From positions 248,001-312,000 of the forward strand of contig NZ_JAOTEM010000001.1 of NCBI RefSeq assembly GCF_025628985.1: a DNA stretch of 64,000 nucleotides, given 5' to 3'. This stretch comes from Chryseobacterium edaphi (GTDB lineage Bacteria > Bacteroidota > Bacteroidia > Flavobacteriales > Weeksellaceae). A model generated the notes under the pieces. That model was not told where the DNA came from. It did not search any database and saw only the letters and a list, made by a program, of their open reading frames with translations. The position numbers were made by a program, and so were the translations under genes. Each line of letters opens with the position of its first letter. Positions within the stretch are counted from its first letter, which is position 1. Below, piece by piece: positions 25,287-35,034 of the stretch.

Positions 25287-25736
25287 ATGTCTGAATTAAA
25301 AAAAAGACTTTCGTCTATTCTTGAAAGTCCAAAACATAATACTGAGGAGAAACTTGAAAAAGTTTGTCATTTGCTGGACCAGGAAATTTCTTATTTCAAC
25401 TGGACTGGTTTTTATTTCAAAAACGGTGATAAAGACGAGTTGAAATTAGGTCCTTACGTTGGTGCAGAAACCGATCATATCATTATTCCTTATGGAAAAG
25501 GAATTTGCGGACAGGTTGCCGTTTCAAACGAAACGTTCATCGTTCCGGATGTTCATTTGCAGGATAATTATCTGAGCTGTTCGATCGACACAAAAGCGGA
25601 AATTGTAGTTCCTATCTTTAAAAACGGTGAAAATATCGGTCAGATCGATATCGATTCTCATACCATCGACCCTTTTACAAAAGAAGATTTAGAATTGCTG
25701 GAATGGCTTTGTAATGAGGTTTCCAAGATTTTATAA
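25287..25736 (+). CDS. GAF-domain protein, free Met-sulfoxide reductase-like
   Basis: 149 residues forming one GAF domain. The order WTGFYF, LGPYVG, GKGICG (Cys74), VPDV, LSCS (Cys98), AEIVVPI and IGQIDIDS follows the free methionine-(R)-sulfoxide reductase MsrC/fRMsr. Two of that enzyme's three cysteines are present (equivalents of E. coli Cys94 and Cys118), but the first (Cys84) is replaced in GAETDH. The catalytic Cys is thus kept and a resolving Cys is missing, so activity is plausible but unproven. Confidence 0.75.
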   Translation: MSELKKRLSSILESPKHNTEEKLEKVCHLLDQEISYFNWTGFYFKNGDKDELKLGPYVGAETDHIIIPYGKGICGQVAVSNETFIVPDVHLQDNYLSCSIDTKAEIVVPIFKNGENIGQIDIDSHTIDPFTKEDLELLEWLCNEVSKIL

Positions 25737-25756
25737 TCTTATTAAAATTAAAATAT

Positions 25757-25784
25757 AAACTCCGATTTTTTGTCGGAGTTTTCT
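25757..25784 (+). terminator. Terminator after GAF gene
   Basis: Stem AAACTCCGA/TCGGAGTTT with loop TTTTTTG and T-rich tail. Confidence 0.75.
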
Positions 25785-25900
25785 GTTTGAAATTTTAGCA
25801 AATATAATCAACCGCAAAGTTTATCATTTAGTAGGAATCTCAACAGCGTAGAAAAATTCAAACATTTAGATTCCTACAAAATGACAAAGTCTATGTTTAA

Positions 25901-26629
25901 TTAATTATTAAATTCAGCGATCAAATCCCTAAAATAATCCTCACACTTCGCAATATGCGTTCCGTACCATGAGAACGCTTCTCCATCAACGATGATTATT
26001 TTCTTTTCGGAATAAAATGCTTTCAGTTCTGCAATATGTTTTTCTTTAAAAGGAAAAGGCTCTGAAGAAAGCATGATCACATCAGCTTCAGCCAAATCTT
26101 CAGTATGAATTTCAGGATAACGGGTTTGATTTTTAAAGATATTTTCAAAGCCAATTTCCGAAAGAATATTATGAATAAAAGTATCTGAACCAACCGTCAT
26201 ATAAGGATTCTTCCAAATTAAATACGCAGCTTTTATTTTTGAATTTACTTTTGCTTCGTTGAGAATTTCGTAAATTTTTAAATTAAAAATCTGCGCTCTT
26301 TCTTCTTTATTAAAAAGTAAACCCAAATTTTTAACTAAATAATAATTGTCTTCAATCGTTTCCGTATTGTAAACGATCACCTTGAAATCTTTCATTAAAA
26401 TTTCAACTTGTTCCTTAATATTTTCTTCTTTATTGGCTAAAATTAAATCAGGTTTTAAAGATTTTATTTTCTCAAGATTAAGGTTTTTTGTTCCACCGAT
26501 TATTTCTATATTTTTTACCTTTTCTTCAGGATGAACACAGAATTTTGTCCTTCCAATGACTTCATCTTCGGTTAATCCCAAATCAAATAAAGCTTCAGTA
26601 ATTGAAGGAACTAAAGAAATAACTTTCAT
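25901..26629 (-). CDS. Helical-backbone metal/cobalamin-binding protein, BtuF-like
   Basis: 242 residues of the periplasmic-binding class III (BtuF/FhuD) type: KVISLVPSITEALFDLGL at the start, GRTKFCVHP, GGTKNLNLEKIKSLKPDLI, then the connecting helix and ADVIMLSSEPFPF. The protein starts directly with the first beta-strand and has no signal peptide, so it seems to be cytosolic. Cytosolic members without transporter partners are common in this phylum and of unclear role. The 23-bp gap to mgtE on the same strand allows cotranscription. Confidence 0.75.
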   Translation of the reverse strand: MKVISLVPSITEALFDLGLTEDEVIGRTKFCVHPEEKVKNIEIIGGTKNLNLEKIKSLKPDLILANKEENIKEQVEILMKDFKVIVYNTETIEDNYYLVKNLGLLFNKEERAQIFNLKIYEILNEAKVNSKIKAAYLIWKNPYMTVGSDTFIHNILSEIGFENIFKNQTRYPEIHTEDLAEADVIMLSSEPFPFKEKHIAELKAFYSEKKIIIVDGEAFSWYGTHIAKCEDYFRDLIAEFNN

Positions 26630-26652
26630 AAAATTTTAGACTTTGCTTAAAA

Positions 26653-27975
26653 TTACAAAAGTTTTCCGGTTAAGAACATTCCGGCAATCGTAAAATAAAT
26701 TATTAAACCTGTAACGTCAACCAATGTCGCCACAAATGGAGCGGAAGAAGTAGCCGGATCAAGATTGAATTTTTTAAGAATAAAGGGCACCATTGATCCT
26801 GATAAAGTTCCCCAAAGTACGATCATGGCAAGCGAAATTCCTGCGCTGAGTGCGATAAAAAACCAATAGTCACCATAGTCAAACCATCTCATTTCATGCC
26901 AGATCATGATTCTGAAAAAACCGATTACTCCTAAGAATGTTCCTAAAATCAGACCTGTTACCAATTCTTTTTTCATGACAACCCACCAATCTTTGATGGT
27001 AATTTCCTGAAGCGCCATTGCACGGATAATCAAAGTCGCAGCCTGCGAACCTGAATTTCCACCACTTGATATAATTAAAGGAATAAAAAGTGCCAAAACA
27101 ACGGCTTTCTCAATTTCGTTTTCATAATATCCCATCACAGAAGCGGTAATCAGTTGCAGAAAAAATAAAACAATCAGCCAAAGACCTCTTTTTTTGATCA
27201 TTTCAAACCAATGCGTCTGAATATAGGGATCATCCAAAGCTTCAACACCCCCAAATTTCTGAATATCTTCAGTGTTTTGGGATTCAATTTGATCTAAAAT
27301 ATCATCAATTGTAACAATTCCTACCAAAACTCCTGCATCGGTAATAATCGGAAGTGCGGTACGGTCATATTTTTCAAAGTAAGTTACTGCATCTTCTTTT
27401 GATGTTGTTGTTTTAATGGCAACAAACTGATTGTCTGTAAGATCAGAAACTAAAGTATCTTCTTCAACCAGTAGTAAACTTCCCAATGCCAAATCGTCAA
27501 TCAATCGGTTTCTCTCATCAACTACATACAAATGGTTGATGGTTTCTACTCTTTTTCCAACTTTTTTGATTTGCTGAAGACATCTTTTTACCGTCCATTC
27601 TTTCCTAATTTGGATGTAATAAGGTGTCATCAAACGGGCAATAGAATCAGAATCATAACCCAAAAGCTTCAGTGCGATTCTTCTTTCCTGTGGATTAAGG
27701 TGATTGATTGAGTATTTAATCAATTCATCCGGGAAATCTTCAAAAAGTGCAGTTCTGTCATCGGGAGTCATCGCATTCAGAATCTCCGAAACTTCGTCGC
27801 TGCCGATGCTTCTGATGGTTTCTTCTTGGAAATCAGGATCTAAGTGGGAAAAAACATCTGCTTTATAATCTTTCGGAACTTTTAGAAAAGCCAATAGCCT
27901 TTCATCAGCATGAAGTTCGCTAAGTCTTTCGGCAATATCGGCTGGATTAAAGGTAAGTTCGTCTGTATGATTCAA
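26653..27975 (-). CDS. mgtE: Magnesium transporter MgtE
   Basis: About 440 residues with the MgtE layout: helical N domain ([16 protein letters not shown]... FPDELI), paired CBS domains (~130-255, with [21 protein letters not shown]) and five membrane helices with the conserved [19 protein letters not shown]. The membrane part lines the Mg2+ channel; the N and CBS domains sense Mg2+. The start is uncertain. A TTG at 27997-27999 would make the longest frame, but it lies in a -7-like TATTTTTG, so I favour the in-frame TTG at 27973-27975, 8 codons later. Confidence 0.85.
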   Translation of the reverse strand: MNHTDELTFNPADIAERLSELHADERLLAFLKVPKDYKADVFSHLDPDFQEETIRSIGSDEVSEILNAMTPDDRTALFEDFPDELIKYSINHLNPQERRIALKLLGYDSDSIARLMTPYYIQIRKEWTVKRCLQQIKKVGKRVETINHLYVVDERNRLIDDLALGSLLLVEEDTLVSDLTDNQFVAIKTTTSKEDAVTYFEKYDRTALPIITDAGVLVGIVTIDDILDQIESQNTEDIQKFGGVEALDDPYIQTHWFEMIKKRGLWLIVLFFLQLITASVMGYYENEIEKAVVLALFIPLIISSGGNSGSQAATLIIRAMALQEITIKDWWVVMKKELVTGLILGTFLGVIGFFRIMIWHEMRWFDYGDYWFFIALSAGISLAMIVLWGTLSGSMVPFILKKFNLDPATSSAPFVATLVDVTGLIIYFTIAGMFLTGKLL

Positions 27976-28059
27976 AACCTGAATTTTTTGGATAAGCAAA
28001 AATAATTCAAATTTTCAACAAACGAGTACGATAGTAGAAATTTAAGGATTTATTAAAGC

Positions 28060-28617
28060 TTAAAAACCTGCTTCTGAAGAGGGTTTCAGTTTTCGCAGTT
28101 CTTTTAAGATGTTTTTCATTGCTCCATTGGTGCCGATCTTGATTGAATTTGCTGCAGAACCCAAGAGACGCATGTTTTTGCGATAAGTATCATAGTCTGA
28201 AGATGCTATGAAATTTCCTTCCGAATCAAATAGTTTTAAGCTTATAACAACCTGATTGGAAAATACATATTTTCCTAATCCTACTTTAAAATATTTTACT
28301 TTAGGAACAATGACAAAGTCTGCATCATTGTTTTTGCTGTATTCCAAAATGGTTTTTGAATCAATGCTGTCGTAAGAAACCTGAACTTCCGATCTCAGCA
28401 TTTTATTTCTTCTGAATGCACTTACATTATCTGAAACCGCGCTGAAAAATGCGTGGTTCGTTGGTTCTTTAATTTCCTCCAAGTCAGGTTCAACTTCAGG
28501 ATTGAAGTATAAGATTTTCTTAATTTTGTCGTGAGTGTTGGCTTTCTGCGCTTTTAGGGTAGAAAGACTGCTTATAAAGACAGTGAAAATCAATGTATAA
28601 AGTAAAAATTTTTTCAT
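28060..28617 (-). CDS. Secreted hypothetical protein
   Basis: 185 residues with a signal peptide ending STLKAQ. The body (DADFVIVPKVKYFKVGLG, VVISLKLFDSEGNFI) resembles small periplasmic or outer-membrane-associated alpha/beta proteins, but I cannot name the family. It lies alone, about 60 bp upstream of mgtE on the same strand. Confidence 0.65.
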   Translation of the reverse strand: MKKFLLYTLIFTVFISSLSTLKAQKANTHDKIKKILYFNPEVEPDLEEIKEPTNHAFFSAVSDNVSAFRRNKMLRSEVQVSYDSIDSKTILEYSKNNDADFVIVPKVKYFKVGLGKYVFSNQVVISLKLFDSEGNFIASSDYDTYRKNMRLLGSAANSIKIGTNGAMKNILKELRKLKPSSEAGF

Positions 28618-28746
28618 CTTTTCGTCTATGCAAAACTACTGCCTTTTAACGGGATAACATAATTTTATTAAGAAATTTTTAACATATTTTTCTATTAAAT
28701 TAGATTTATGGTATCAATAATGTTTGGGTGATTTAGAAAATAGTCG

Positions 28747-28754
28747 TACTTTTG
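28747..28754 (+). promoter_or_regulatory. rpsO promoter, -7 element TACTTTTG
   Basis: TACTTTTG with TTG about 21 bp upstream (28724-28726) is a canonical Bacteroidota promoter, 36 bp ahead of the rpsO start codon. Confidence 0.7.
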
Positions 28755-28789
28755 CAGCCGTTACATAATAATCATTAAACAATATTGGA

Positions 28790-29059
28790 ATGTACTTAAC
28801 AACAGAAAAAAAGTCAGAAATTTTCGCAAAACATGGAAAATCTGCACAAGACACAGGAAGCGCTGAAGGACAGGTAGCTCTATTTACTTTTAGAATTAAC
28901 CACTTATCTCAGCATTTGAAGGCTAATCGTCACGATTTCAACACTGAGAGATCTTTGGTGAAATTAGTAGGTAAGAGAAAAAGCTTATTAGATTATCTTA
29001 AGAAAAAAGATATCACAAGATACAGAGCAATTATTGCTGAACTTGGTTTAAGAAAATAA
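28790..29059 (+). CDS. rpsO: 30S ribosomal protein S15
   Basis: 89 residues, the standard S15 length, with GSAEGQVALFTFRINHLSQHLK, DFNTERSLVKLVGKRKSLLDYL and the C-terminal YRAIIAELGLRK. S15 binds the 16S rRNA central domain early in small-subunit assembly. As in many bacteria, pnp lies nearby downstream, here separated by a pagL-like gene. Confidence 0.97.
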   Translation: MYLTTEKKSEIFAKHGKSAQDTGSAEGQVALFTFRINHLSQHLKANRHDFNTERSLVKLVGKRKSLLDYLKKKDITRYRAIIAELGLRK

Positions 29060-29080
29060 TCGATCCGATTTCCAAAAATA

Positions 29081-29112
29081 AAAGCAACTTCGCAAGGAGT
29101 TGCTTTTTTATG
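29081..29112 (+). terminator. rpsO terminator
   Basis: Stem AAAGCAACTT/AGTTGCTTT followed by TTTA. Confidence 0.8.
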
Positions 29113-29176
29113 TTTAATGTGAAACTACCATTAAATGTTTCCGTAATCTTTATCTACTTTGATAAAAAGAATATTT

Positions 29177-29184
29177 AAATTTGC
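29177..29184 (+). promoter_or_regulatory. -7 element TAAATTTG ahead of PagL-like gene
   Basis: TAAATTTG preceded by a TTG in CTTTGATAAAA about 19 bp upstream. Transcription would begin near 29191, so the TTG start at 29210 is compatible. Confidence 0.6.
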
Positions 29185-29209
29185 GCTTTTCACATTTTAA
29201 ATAAAGAGT

Positions 29210-30397
29210 TTGAAACACTTTTACCAATATTTTTTTCTTCTCATATCTTCTTTTTTCTTTTCACAGGACTTAGATACCATTCCCAAATCAAATTTGAGAG
29301 GAACTGTAAGCATGCAGATCGGAACATTTTTAGGCACAAATGATTATCTGAAAACTCTTGATCATAGAGAGTTTATTGGGGCAGCTGCTGAACTTACCGT
29401 ACAAACTGACGGAAGTCAGGAATGGCACAAAAGATTTGGCAGACCATATTACGGAGGAGGAATTATCGCTTTTGATTTCTTGAAAAACAGTGAAATGGGA
29501 AGACCTTTTGCTGTTTACGGTACTTTTGGGGGAGTTATTAAAGAAACAAAAAAGCATTCATGGAATTATGAGACAAGTGGTGGATTTGCTTTTGGCTGGA
29601 CTCCTTATGACCTAAGAAAAGGGTATAATAATCAGACATTCGGTTCATCTGTCAGTATTTATATTAATTTAGGAGCTAGTTACAAATATTATTTAGGGAA
29701 ACATCTGGATTTAGGTTTGGGAATGAATTTTAATCATTTTTCAAACGGTGCTTTGAAACTTCCGAATAAAGGTCTGAATACTTTTTCTCCAAAATTGTCT
29801 CTGACGTATCATTTTGATGATAGACAATTCGCCCCACAAGATTCTTTATCGAAATTTGATAAATATTCAACGTTGGATGTCAATGTTTTCGGCGGGGTAA
29901 GACATTCTATTTTTTATGGCGTAGATCCAGGTTTTCAAGCTTCAGAGGTCGATATGATTAAGAAATTTGAAGGTAAGTATTATCAGAATTGGGGGATAGA
30001 AACAGTTTATCATAGGCAGGTAACGTACAAATCATCACTTGGTTTGGGAATTGGTGTCATGTATGATGAAGATTATAATCACAGGTTTTATCAGGATGAA
30101 AATGGAGAAATTCAAACTGCAAGAAGATTTACGCATGATAATTTACTTCTGAATATTTTTCCGTCTTACCGACTTTCTATTTCTAAATTTGCCATTCAGA
30201 TTCAGCCGGGATTTTATTTATTTAAAAAAGAGATAGACCGACGTTATGACAAAACAATTTTCTATCAGAGAGTAGGATTTCAATATACAATCGGAAAGAA
30301 TTTGTTAATAGGAATTGGTTTGAAATCATTTAAATTCCACAAAGCTGATTATATTGAGTGGAGACTGGGTTACAGGATTTTTACTAAGAAAAATTAA
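29210..30397 (+). CDS. PagL-like acyloxyacyl/lipid A deacylase family protein
   Basis: 395 residues from a TTG start, with a signal peptide ending FFFSQ. Strands of an outer-membrane beta-barrel alternate through the protein. NFNHFSNGA (His176, Ser178) matches the catalytic His-x-Ser-Asn motif of PagL, which removes the 3-O acyl chain of lipid A. The chain is more than twice the usual PagL length (~170 residues), so the barrel is enlarged or duplicated. Activity is inferred from the motif only. Confidence 0.7.
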   Translation: MKHFYQYFFLLISSFFFSQDLDTIPKSNLRGTVSMQIGTFLGTNDYLKTLDHREFIGAAAELTVQTDGSQEWHKRFGRPYYGGGIIAFDFLKNSEMGRPFAVYGTFGGVIKETKKHSWNYETSGGFAFGWTPYDLRKGYNNQTFGSSVSIYINLGASYKYYLGKHLDLGLGMNFNHFSNGALKLPNKGLNTFSPKLSLTYHFDDRQFAPQDSLSKFDKYSTLDVNVFGGVRHSIFYGVDPGFQASEVDMIKKFEGKYYQNWGIETVYHRQVTYKSSLGLGIGVMYDEDYNHRFYQDENGEIQTARRFTHDNLLLNIFPSYRLSISKFAIQIQPGFYLFKKEIDRRYDKTIFYQRVGFQYTIGKNLLIGIGLKSFKFHKADYIEWRLGYRIFTKKN

Positions 30398-30467
30398 TAT
30401 TTTAGTTGAAATTAATATGAATATTTCTTCTTATTAACTTTAAATCTTCTATTTAAAACAAAAGCAT

Positions 30468-30475
30468 TAAATTTG
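30468..30475 (+). promoter_or_regulatory. pnp promoter, -7 element TAAATTTG
   Basis: TAAATTTG 68 bp upstream of the pnp start codon, giving a leader of about 60 nt. Confidence 0.6.
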
Positions 30476-30542
30476 CAAACGAAATTTAGACGAAATATAA
30501 ATAATTAAAGCGCTCAATACGGAGTGCAACACAAAACAATTT

Positions 30543-32759
30543 ATGAGTATACCTCAAGCAATTACAGAAACGATCATTCTTGCAGACGGCAGAGAGATCA
30601 CTTTAGAAACAGGAAAACTGGCGAAACAAGCGGACGGTTCTGTTGTAGTAAAAATTGGCGGAACAATGCTTTTAGCAACTGTTGTAGCCAGCAAAGAAGC
30701 AAAAGATGGTGTAGATTTCTTACCATTGACAGTAGATTACAGAGAAAAATTCTACGCAGGTGGAAAAATCCCTGGAAACTTTTTTAGAAGAGAAGCGAGA
30801 CCATCTGATCAGGAAATCCTGACGATGCGTTTGGTAGACAGAGTTCTGAGACCATTATTCCCTGAAGATTTCCACGCGGAAGTTCAGGTGATGATTTCAT
30901 TAATTTCTTATGACGGACAGTCAATTCCTGACGATTTAGCAGGTTTGGCAGCGTCTGCAGCAATTGCGATTACCGATATTCCTTTCAACGGACCGATGTC
31001 TGAAGTAAGAGTAGTAAGAATTGACGGAAAATTAGCGGTAAACCCTAATTTCGAAGATCTTAAACTGGCTGACCTTGACATCATGGTTGGAGCAACCAAA
31101 GATTCTATCGTAATGGTGGAAGGTGAAATGAAAGAAATTACTGAAGCAGAAATGCTTGAAGCGATTACTTTTGCTCACGAAGAAATCAAAAAACAAGTTG
31201 AAGCTCAGGAAAGATTGGCTGAAAAAGTAGGCAAATCATTCCCAAAAAGAGAATACAGCCACGAAAATCACGACGAAGCAATCCGTGAGAAAGTATGGAA
31301 AGAAACATACGATAAAGTATACGAAGTAGCAAAAATTCCTTCAGGAAAGGAGGAGAGAGGTGAAAAATTCAAAGCTGTATTGGCTGAGTTTTTAGCTCAG
31401 TATGTAGAGCATGCTGAAGAGCTTGAAAGAGTTACTCCTTTCGCTAAAGTATATTTCCACGATGTAGAAAAAGAAGCGATGCGTCAGATGATTATCAATG
31501 ATAAAATCCGTCTTGATGGTCGTGATCCTCAAACGATTCGTCCGATCTGGAGCGAAATCGACTATTTACCGGGAGCTCACGGTTCTGCAATCTTTACAAG
31601 AGGTGAAACTCAATCTTTAACGGCTGTAACTTTAGGTTCAGTAAAAGATGCAAACATGGTAGACAGCGTAATGGTAAACTATGACGAAAGATTCTTCTTA
31701 CATTATAACTTCCCGCCGTTCTCAACTGGTGAAGCGCGTCCTTTAAGAGGAACTTCAAGAAGAGAAGTAGGTCACGGAAACTTAGCTCAGAGAGCTTTGG
31801 CAAACATGATCCCGGAAGAAAATCCTTATACAATCCGTATCGTTTCTGATATTTTAGAATCAAACGGATCATCTTCTATGGCAACTGTCTGTGCAGGAAC
31901 TTTAGCATTGATGGATGCGGGTGTTCAGATCAAGAAACCGGTTTCAGGTATTGCAATGGGATTGGTAACGGATATTAAAACAGGAAAATTCACTGTACTT
32001 TCTGATATCTTAGGAGACGAAGATCACTTAGGTGATATGGACTTTAAAGTAACAGGAACTGCAGACGGAATCACCGCTTGCCAGATGGATATCAAAATCC
32101 AGGGATTGTCTATGGACATTATGGAGAAAGCACTTCTACAGGCAAGAGACGGAAGACTTCACATTCTTGATAAATTGAATGAAACGATTTCTGCTCCAAG
32201 AGAAGACGTGAAACCTCACGCTCCGAAAATGGTAATGTTGGAGATCTCTAAAGATTTCATCGGTGCTGTAATCGGACCTGGTGGAAAAATCATCCAGCAG
32301 ATGCAGAAAGATACCGATACTGTGATCGCAATTGAAGAAGTTGGCGAAATCGGTAGAATCGAAATTTCTGGAGTGAGCAGAGAGAAAATCAACGAAGCGA
32401 TTGCGAGAATCAACGAGATTACTTTTGTACCGACTGTAGGTGAAGTTTACCAGGGGAAAGTAGTGAAAGTAATGGATTTTGGAGCATTCGTAGCGATTGC
32501 AAAAGGTACTGAAGGATTACTTCACATCTCTGAAATCGAATGGGCTCGTCTTGATAAAGTTCCTTACAAAGAAGGTGACGAAGTTGAGGTGAAATTTATG
32601 GGTTATGATGACCGTAAAAAAATGAAACTTTCAAGAAAAGTTTTATTGCCAAGACCAGAAAGACCGGCACCAAAGCCAAGAAATGAAGGTAACGTAAACC
32701 CTGAAGGTAAAGACCGTCCGGGAGAACACAAGCCTTTGAACGAACCACAACAGGACTAA
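30543..32759 (+). CDS. pnp: Polyribonucleotide nucleotidyltransferase (PNPase)
   Basis: 738 residues with the full domain order: first RNase PH-like domain (~13-145), helical linker, second RNase PH-like domain with [16 protein letters not shown] and [16 protein letters not shown] domain around [11 protein letters not shown] (~577-590), and S1 domain ([19 protein letters not shown] onward). PNPase degrades RNA 3' to 5' with phosphate and works as a trimer. The C-terminal tail is Pro/Lys/Arg-rich. It follows the pagL-like gene and has its own promoter and terminator. Confidence 0.97.
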   Translation: MSIPQAITETIILADGREITLETGKLAKQADGSVVVKIGGTMLLATVVASKEAKDGVDFLPLTVDYREKFYAGGKIPGNFFRREARPSDQEILTMRLVDRVLRPLFPEDFHAEVQVMISLISYDGQSIPDDLAGLAASAAIAITDIPFNGPMSEVRVVRIDGKLAVNPNFEDLKLADLDIMVGATKDSIVMVEGEMKEITEAEMLEAITFAHEEIKKQVEAQERLAEKVGKSFPKREYSHENHDEAIREKVWKETYDKVYEVAKIPSGKEERGEKFKAVLAEFLAQYVEHAEELERVTPFAKVYFHDVEKEAMRQMIINDKIRLDGRDPQTIRPIWSEIDYLPGAHGSAIFTRGETQSLTAVTLGSVKDANMVDSVMVNYDERFFLHYNFPPFSTGEARPLRGTSRREVGHGNLAQRALANMIPEENPYTIRIVSDILESNGSSSMATVCAGTLALMDAGVQIKKPVSGIAMGLVTDIKTGKFTVLSDILGDEDHLGDMDFKVTGTADGITACQMDIKIQGLSMDIMEKALLQARDGRLHILDKLNETISAPREDVKPHAPKMVMLEISKDFIGAVIGPGGKIIQQMQKDTDTVIAIEEVGEIGRIEISGVSREKINEAIARINEITFVPTVGEVYQGKVVKVMDFGAFVAIAKGTEGLLHISEIEWARLDKVPYKEGDEVEVKFMGYDDRKKMKLSRKVLLPRPERPAPKPRNEGNVNPEGKDRPGEHKPLNEPQQD

Positions 32760-32776
32760 TCATCCCAGTATATAGA

Positions 32777-32801
32777 ATCCCTCTTTTGAGGGATTTTTTT
32801 T
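32777..32801 (+). terminator. pnp terminator
   Basis: Stem AATCCCTC/GAGGGATT followed by a run of eight T. Confidence 0.85.
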
Positions 32802-32839
32802 ATCTTAATAGTGTGGAAGATTTATTTTTCGTTTAAAAT

Positions 32840-33000
32840 TAATTGAACCACTAAACCTTTTTTTAATCACAAAGGTCACAAAGTCTTTAGCACAAGGTTT
32901 CACTATGACTTTTCGTAAGTTTTTAAATTGGTTTTATAATTCTTTGTGTATCCTTTGTGAAAATCTTTGTGTCTTTGTGGTGAAATTCTTCTAATATATT
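32840..33000. repeat. Intergenic CACAAAG/CTTTGTG inverted repeat element
   Basis: The left side has CCACTAAACC...CACAAAGGTCACAAAG; the right side has CCTTTGTGAAAATCTTTGTG followed by TCTTTGTGGTG. These are complementary and would fold into an imperfect long hairpin. A partial related sequence (ACCACAAAAGTCACAAAAG) is at 44391-44410. This CACAAAG type of element recurs between genes in flavobacteria. Confidence 0.55.
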
Positions 33001-33064
33001 ATCCGGCAACTGGTTTTGCTTTAGAAATTAACTGAAATTCAATAAATTAAATAATAGTCGTCAT

Positions 33065-33486
33065 ATTCCGTGGAATTGTCGTATATTTGTACTATAATTA
33101 AGAAGAAGGTTTCTGCTTTTCTTTAACTATTACAGTTTAGAATACTCTTTATCCCTCAGTTTTCTTTATTCTGACTGCCGTCTTTTCACTTTTATTTTTC
33201 TAAATAATACTTGTGCCGGCAAAATGAATCACCAATAACTGACCAACGACCAGAACACCTTTTTACTTCTTTTTCAGGAGGCAAAAGTGATTAAAGTAAT
33301 CAAACCAACTTCCCGGCAACGATCGTAAATCCTAAAAAATTTATTATCTGAATGAAGCGGAATCATTAGAAGAATTCAACAGAAATCTTTTTATGATGAT
33401 CGATAATACCCTTTGATGAGCTTATCAATTTTAAAGATGGTGAATCAAAATTTAGTCAAGAAATAACAATTAATATACAATAATAT
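33065..33486 (+). promoter_or_regulatory. Promoter and ~390-nt leader of cold-shock gene
   Basis: ATTCCGTGGAAT (inverted repeat, 33067-33078) is followed by TATATTTG (-7 element, about 33083-33090). From there to the start codon at 33487 no gene is found, so the mRNA would carry a leader of about 390 nt. Long structured leaders are the rule for cold-shock mRNAs. A short open stretch (33336-33413) in the leader is probably not coding. Confidence 0.5.
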
Positions 33487-33921
33487 ATGGCGGATTCTTT
33501 CTCAAAAAAAGAAAACTTTAAGAAAAAATTACAGAAGCAAAAGGAAAAAGCGATACGTCGCGAAGACCGAAAAAACAGCAATGACAAAGGAAAAAGTCTT
33601 GATGATATGATCATGTATGTAGATGCAAACGGTCAGTTGACAAGTACTCCTCCCGATAACTCTAATGCAGAAGCTATCAACTTAGATAACATTCAGTTGG
33701 GTGCGGCTCCGATTCAGGAAGAAGATCCGATCAAATCTGGTATCGTTACATTTTTCAGCGACAAAGGTTACGGATTTATCACAGAAGACAGCTCTAAAGA
33801 GAACGTTTTCTTCCACAGTAACAACTGTGTGGATATCATCAAAAAAGGAAACAAAGTATCTTTCGAGAAAGAAAGATCACCAAAAGGTTTCTCTGCGATC
33901 AATATCAAAATCATCAGATAG
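33487..33921 (+). CDS. Cold-shock-domain protein with basic N-terminal extension
   Basis: 144 residues. The C-terminal ~62 residues are a cold-shock domain with RNP1-like KGYGFI and RNP2-like VFFHS. The N-terminal ~80 residues begin with a highly charged Lys-rich stretch (FSKKENFKKKLQKQKEKAI) and continue with a low-complexity linker; this extended form is typical of Bacteroidota. It should bind single-stranded RNA or DNA. The long leader upstream suggests post-transcriptional control. Confidence 0.85.
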   Translation: MADSFSKKENFKKKLQKQKEKAIRREDRKNSNDKGKSLDDMIMYVDANGQLTSTPPDNSNAEAINLDNIQLGAAPIQEEDPIKSGIVTFFSDKGYGFITEDSSKENVFFHSNNCVDIIKKGNKVSFEKERSPKGFSAINIKIIR

Positions 33922-33943
33922 TTTTAAAACTATATATAAAAAC

Positions 33944-33971
33944 AAAACCGCTTCAGTGATGAGGCGGTTTT
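33944..33971. terminator. Bidirectional terminator
   Basis: Stem AAAACCGC/GCGGTTTT with T-run on both sides, between the convergent cold-shock and nucleotidyltransferase genes. Confidence 0.8.
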
Positions 33972-33975
33972 CTTT

Positions 33976-35034
33976 TTATTTATAAAGATTTTCTCTTATT
34001 TCTATTAAAATTTTTGTGGTTTTCTCTAAATCCGGATATTCCGGAAGTGTCGAAATCGAATGATAGTATTCAATTGACTGAATCAATCCTTCGGCTTTTT
34101 TCATTACGTTATCATACGACCAGTTTCCTGCTTTGATATCTAATAATTCATCCCGGTTTTCTACACGGATGTTTAAAGAATTGGCTTTGAAAATCTGCTC
34201 ACAAGACTGCAAAAGACGAATCGTATGCATCATGTTTTTGCTGTCGTAGTTTTGTCCGTGATTTTGGTTAACGTTATAGCGGTCTTCGTTGCGTTCTGAA
34301 ACCCATTTCCAATATTCACGGTAATCCTTGCAATACGTGGAGTACGCGTCGAGATTGCAAAACATAAAAGCGACCGATTTTTCTCCTTTTGGAATTGATG
34401 ACAGAGAAACCTGATTGGCTTCTTCATTTTGGATAATTCCTTTGTAGCCTAAATCTCCCAATTCATTGTAGAATAAGGCAAACATTCCTTTGGTGTTGTC
34501 AATATTGACCAATCCGCATTTTTCTTGAATTCTTCCGTTTTCTGAAAGCCATTTTTTCAACGGCATAGAGCTATTATTTTGTAAAATATAACAAAAATCG
34601 AGAGTTGATTTTCTTTCTTTATCAATCGGGTTTAAGATTTTTTTGTTGAGTCCTTTTGCTTTTTTGATCTGCGAAATCGCATAACCTGCAAAAGTATCTT
34701 TACATAATTTCGATAGGAAATCTTCAGGTTTCAGCAAATCGATCAACGGATTTTTCTGTTGAATACAGTCTTTCGGACTTACCAGAATTTCCAGAATATT
34801 CGGATTGTTTTTCTGTAATAATTCTACAAATCTCCCGATTTCATAATACGAAATATCATTCGTCTCATTAGAAATCTGCGGAATATAGTTTAAACCAAAA
34901 AAATCTTTTTTCGGTAAGTAATATACTCCACGGATGTCTGTATCTGAGTTTTCCGTTGCGAGCCCGAAAGAGCGGCTTCCGGAAATGGATTCGAAGAGGA
35001 TGAGGTTGTTATTTTTTAGGGTTTGGATGGTCAT
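33976..35034 (-). CDS. Nucleotidyltransferase (Pol beta-like), cassette gene 3
   Basis: 352 residues of the COG3541-like 'predicted nucleotidyltransferase' group. The Pol-beta signature is complete: GSRSFG (19-24, with Gly19-Ser20) and DTD (Asp31, Asp33) for metal binding. A long helical C-terminal region follows. The start codon lies 26 bp inside the 3' end of the TPR gene, so translation is probably coupled. Substrate (nucleotide transfer to RNA or protein) is unknown. A second, shorter relative is encoded at 39647-40396. Confidence 0.8.
   Translation of the reverse strand: MTIQTLKNNNLILFESISGSRSFGLATENSDTDIRGVYYLPKKDFFGLNYIPQISNETNDISYYEIGRFVELLQKNNPNILEILVSPKDCIQQKNPLIDLLKPEDFLSKLCKDTFAGYAISQIKKAKGLNKKILNPIDKERKSTLDFCYILQNNSSMPLKKWLSENGRIQEKCGLVNIDNTKGMFALFYNELGDLGYKGIIQNEEANQVSLSSIPKGEKSVAFMFCNLDAYSTYCKDYREYWKWVSERNEDRYNVNQNHGQNYDSKNMMHTIRLLQSCEQIFKANSLNIRVENRDELLDIKAGNWSYDNVMKKAEGLIQSIEYYHSISTLPEYPDLEKTTKILIEIRENLYK

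Noticed and set aside
33336..33416. Remnant gene in the cold-shock leader (frame containing LNEAESLEEFNRNLF)
   Set aside because: Only 26 codons between stops, no start codon and no family recognised; it may be chance within the leader.
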